Positions 62,499 to 64,000 of a DNA stretch of 64,000 bases are shown here, in pieces (the stretch's first letter is position 1; the number at the start of each line of letters is the position of its first letter). The stretch is taken from positions 62,001 to 126,000 of the forward strand of contig NZ_VOLT01000006.1 of the NCBI RefSeq assembly GCF_007954275.1, written 5' to 3'. Origin of the DNA: Colwellia demingiae (lineage in GTDB: Bacteria; Pseudomonadota; Gammaproteobacteria; Enterobacterales; Alteromonadaceae). The notes under the pieces were generated by a model. That model ran no database searches. It worked only from the letters and a program-made list of their open reading frames with translations, and was not told where the DNA came from. A program made the position numbers and the translations under genes.

Positions 62499-64000
62499 CT
62501 ATTGCTCGTATTTATTTTGGTAAGTGAAACTAGCTTTTTGGCGAATATTATCAAGTGAAGTTCCCAGCAGTACTTCAAATTCCCCTGCCTCAGCCAACCA
62601 GTCATTGATGTTAACGTCCCAAAAAGATAAGTCACGTTTATTCAAGAAAATACTAACTTGCTTACTTTCTCCTGGCGCTAAATAAACTTTGGCAAACCCT
62701 TTTAGCTCTTTCATCGGCCTTGAAACACTGGCCTTTTTATCATGTAGGTATAACTGCACAACCTCAGCACCAGCGACAACACCCGTATTTTTAACCTCCA
62801 CGGTCACAGTAATACCTTCATCAGCAGTTATCGTTGATGCGGATAGGTTAATGTCAGTTAACGAAAACTGGGTATATGAAAGACCATGACCAAAGGTAAA
62901 GGTTGGTTTGATATGTTGTTGTTCAAACCAGCGATAGCCAATAAAGACTCCTTCACTATATAAACTTTCTTTGGCGTTATAATCATTAAGAGCAATGGGG
63001 GCGGTGTCTTCCAGATGAGCCGGTAAGGTAATCGGCATTTTTCCACTCGGGTTAACATCACCTGTTAAGATATCTGCAAACGCATGGCCCGCTTCCATCC
63101 CTCCGTACCAACCCCAAACAATCGCCTTGGCTTGCTTTACCCAAGGCATTTCAACAGCTGAGCCAGCGACAAGAAACACTACTGTTTTTTCATTGGCTGC
63201 AATCAACTTACTAATAATTTCATCTTGCGAGTTAGGCAATTTCATATCCACTCGATCGATTGACTCTCTGTCGTCACCGTGACTCAAACCACCAAAATAG
63301 ATCACAACATCTGCGGCTTTAGCTGCGGCGATATACTCGGCCTCACTACTGAACAATTCACCTGGCGCATTCCAACCTAAAGTGAAATGTTCGCTGCCAT
63401 CATATTCAATTTCAAACGAGTAGCTTTCACCCGCCGTTAATTCAATTTCATAACTTAATGCTGTAACTTTACTCACATCACTTGAATTAGTTGAATTAGT
63501 TGAATTAGCAGTTTCGACATCATCAACTTGATGAGTAATGACAATTTGGTCATTTATTTTTAATTGAAAATCACCTAATGTTTCAACATTCAATTGATGT
63601 GAGCCTGTCGTTAAAGGTTTGATTGTTGCCGTCATCGTAATGAACTGAGTGTTGGCTGAGTCTTTGGCTGTAAACTTAGAATCAACTATCCAAGATTGTT
63701 CCTGTAAATTCACCCTTGCTGATTCATTAAAGTAAGCTATATTCCATGCTGGTGTACCCGTCCAATGACGACTATTAACATAATCACTGGCAATTGCAGA
63801 CAATTCACTACTACGTGCTCTCATCACGGTAATATTTACATTCTCACCAAACTTTGCTTTTAAACCTTGTAGTGGTGTGATTTCATACAAAGATTTAACT
63901 TCTGATGAACCGCCACCTGTACCATGTTTTTTATCTGCATTAGGGCCAAGAACTAAAATATTTTTGACTCGTTTTTTATCTAACGGTAATACCGGTTTAG
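62499..64000 (-). CDS. Glycoside hydrolase family 3 beta-glucosidase, C-terminal part with PA14 insert; runs off the right edge
   Basis: At least 500 residues; the frame is open to the window edge, so the N-terminal TIM barrel with the nucleophile Asp is outside. Visible: GH3 C-terminal domain entry ILVLGPNADKKHGTGGGSSEV, an inserted PA14-like domain (SARVNLQEQSW..., FTAKDSANTQFITMTATIKPLTTGSHQLNVETLGDFQLKIND), resumption with IYFGGLSHGDDRESIDRVDM containing the probable acid/base Glu, WGWYGGMEAGHAFADILTGDVNPSGKMPITLP, and a C-terminal Fn3-like domain. It hydrolyses beta-linked glucosides or related glycans; specificity unknown. A TTG near 63890 is an internal codon, not the start. Confidence 0.92.
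   Translation of the reverse strand, partial: KPVLPLDKKRVKNILVLGPNADKKHGTGGGSSEVKSLYEITPLQGLKAKFGENVNITVMRARSSELSAIASDYVNSRHWTGTPAWNIAYFNESARVNLQEQSWIVDSKFTAKDSANTQFITMTATIKPLTTGSHQLNVETLGDFQLKINDQIVITHQVDDVETANSTNSTNSSDVSKVTALSYEIELTAGESYSFEIEYDGSEHFTLGWNAPGELFSSEAEYIAAAKAADVVIYFGGLSHGDDRESIDRVDMKLPNSQDEIISKLIAANEKTVVFLVAGSAVEMPWVKQAKAIVWGWYGGMEAGHAFADILTGDVNPSGKMPITLPAHLEDTAPIALNDYNAKESLYSEGVFIGYRWFEQQHIKPTFTFGHGLSYTQFSLTDINLSASTITADEGITVTVEVKNTGVVAGAEVVQLYLHDKKASVSRPMKELKGFAKVYLAPGESKQVSIFLNKRDLSFWDVNINDWLAEAGEFEVLLGTSLDNIRQKASFTYQNKYEQ
63482..63508. repeat. 9-bp tandem repeat inside the GH3 gene
   Basis: Three perfect copies of TTGAATTAG, coding Asn-Ser-Thr repeats in a linker of the GH3 protein next to the PA14 insert. 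In-frame slippage would change the linker length only. Confidence 0.9.

Overview
The window looks like chromosomal DNA of a marine gammaproteobacterium of the Alteromonadales, most likely Colwellia or a close relative. This rests on the visibly AT-rich sequence (not computed), the protein families (DUF3549/DUF3301, DUF4426 and DUF2884 proteins, MerR/TetR-type fatty-acid operators at the etf locus, PilTU-YggS-ProC-YggT order) and the many short structured intergenic repeats. No rRNA, tRNA, CRISPR array, complete insertion sequence or prophage was recognised. Most genes are housekeeping; the unusual material is mainly in the intergenic DNA and in a few accessory genes.

Layout. 1-2.9 kb: the start of msrP (runs off the left edge), a membrane-anchored glutaredoxin-like protein, a large inverted-repeat element, a DUF2058 protein and the parvulin PpiC. 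2.9-11.2 kb: a phosphate block on the minus strand (pstC-pstA-pstB-phoU, then a PhoU-like Pit accessory protein and a Pit transporter) with unusually large PstC and PstA and a possible Pho box, but no PstS. 11.4-17 kb: a three-gene surface-polysaccharide block (UDP-sugar epimerase, UDP-sugar dehydrogenase, SLBB export protein) interrupted by a 272-bp MITE-like element. 17.3-23.8 kb: a POT peptide transporter, 5-formyl-THF cyclo-ligase, truC-yqcC and a DUF3549-DUF3301-DUF805 group. 23.9-29.4 kb: cobalamin lower-ligand/salvage operon cobT-cobS-cobU-cobC-cobQ followed by a DGC-type metal-binding protein.

29.7-38.3 kb: a lipoprotein, pilU/pilT and divergently yggS-proC-yggT-DUF4426, then rdgB-hemW-tadA. 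38.4-42.1 kb: a membrane Ser/Thr kinase and a PP2C phosphatase placed between tadA and mltF, genes that are neighbours in E. coli. 42.3-48.2 kb: mltF divergent from purL, which has a strong promoter. 48.2-54.1 kb: a nitroreductase with the iodotyrosine-deiodinase substrate triad, a zinc-ribbon protein, a RraB-type protein, a pseudouridine synthase, a plant-type DapA and CinA. 54.3-57.2 kb: an unknown gene with a TTG start, a FapA/DUF342 protein preceded by a possible H-type pseudoknot, and a DUF2884 protein. 57.4-61 kb: ETF:ubiquinone oxidoreductase divergent from etfBA around PsrA-like and LiuR-like sites. 61.2-64 kb: yciH, recR and a partial GH3 beta-glucosidase with a PA14 insert.

The most interesting signals are non-coding. 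One is a family of long inverted-repeat elements (four copies, termini TATACCCG/CGGGTATA) whose stem tip either carries or lacks a nearly invariant 50-bp double-hairpin module. Another is a pair of 84-bp hairpins, 40 kb apart and only about 65% identical, with compensatory changes in their stems. The third is the candidate pseudoknot overlapping the ribosome binding site of the FapA-like gene.
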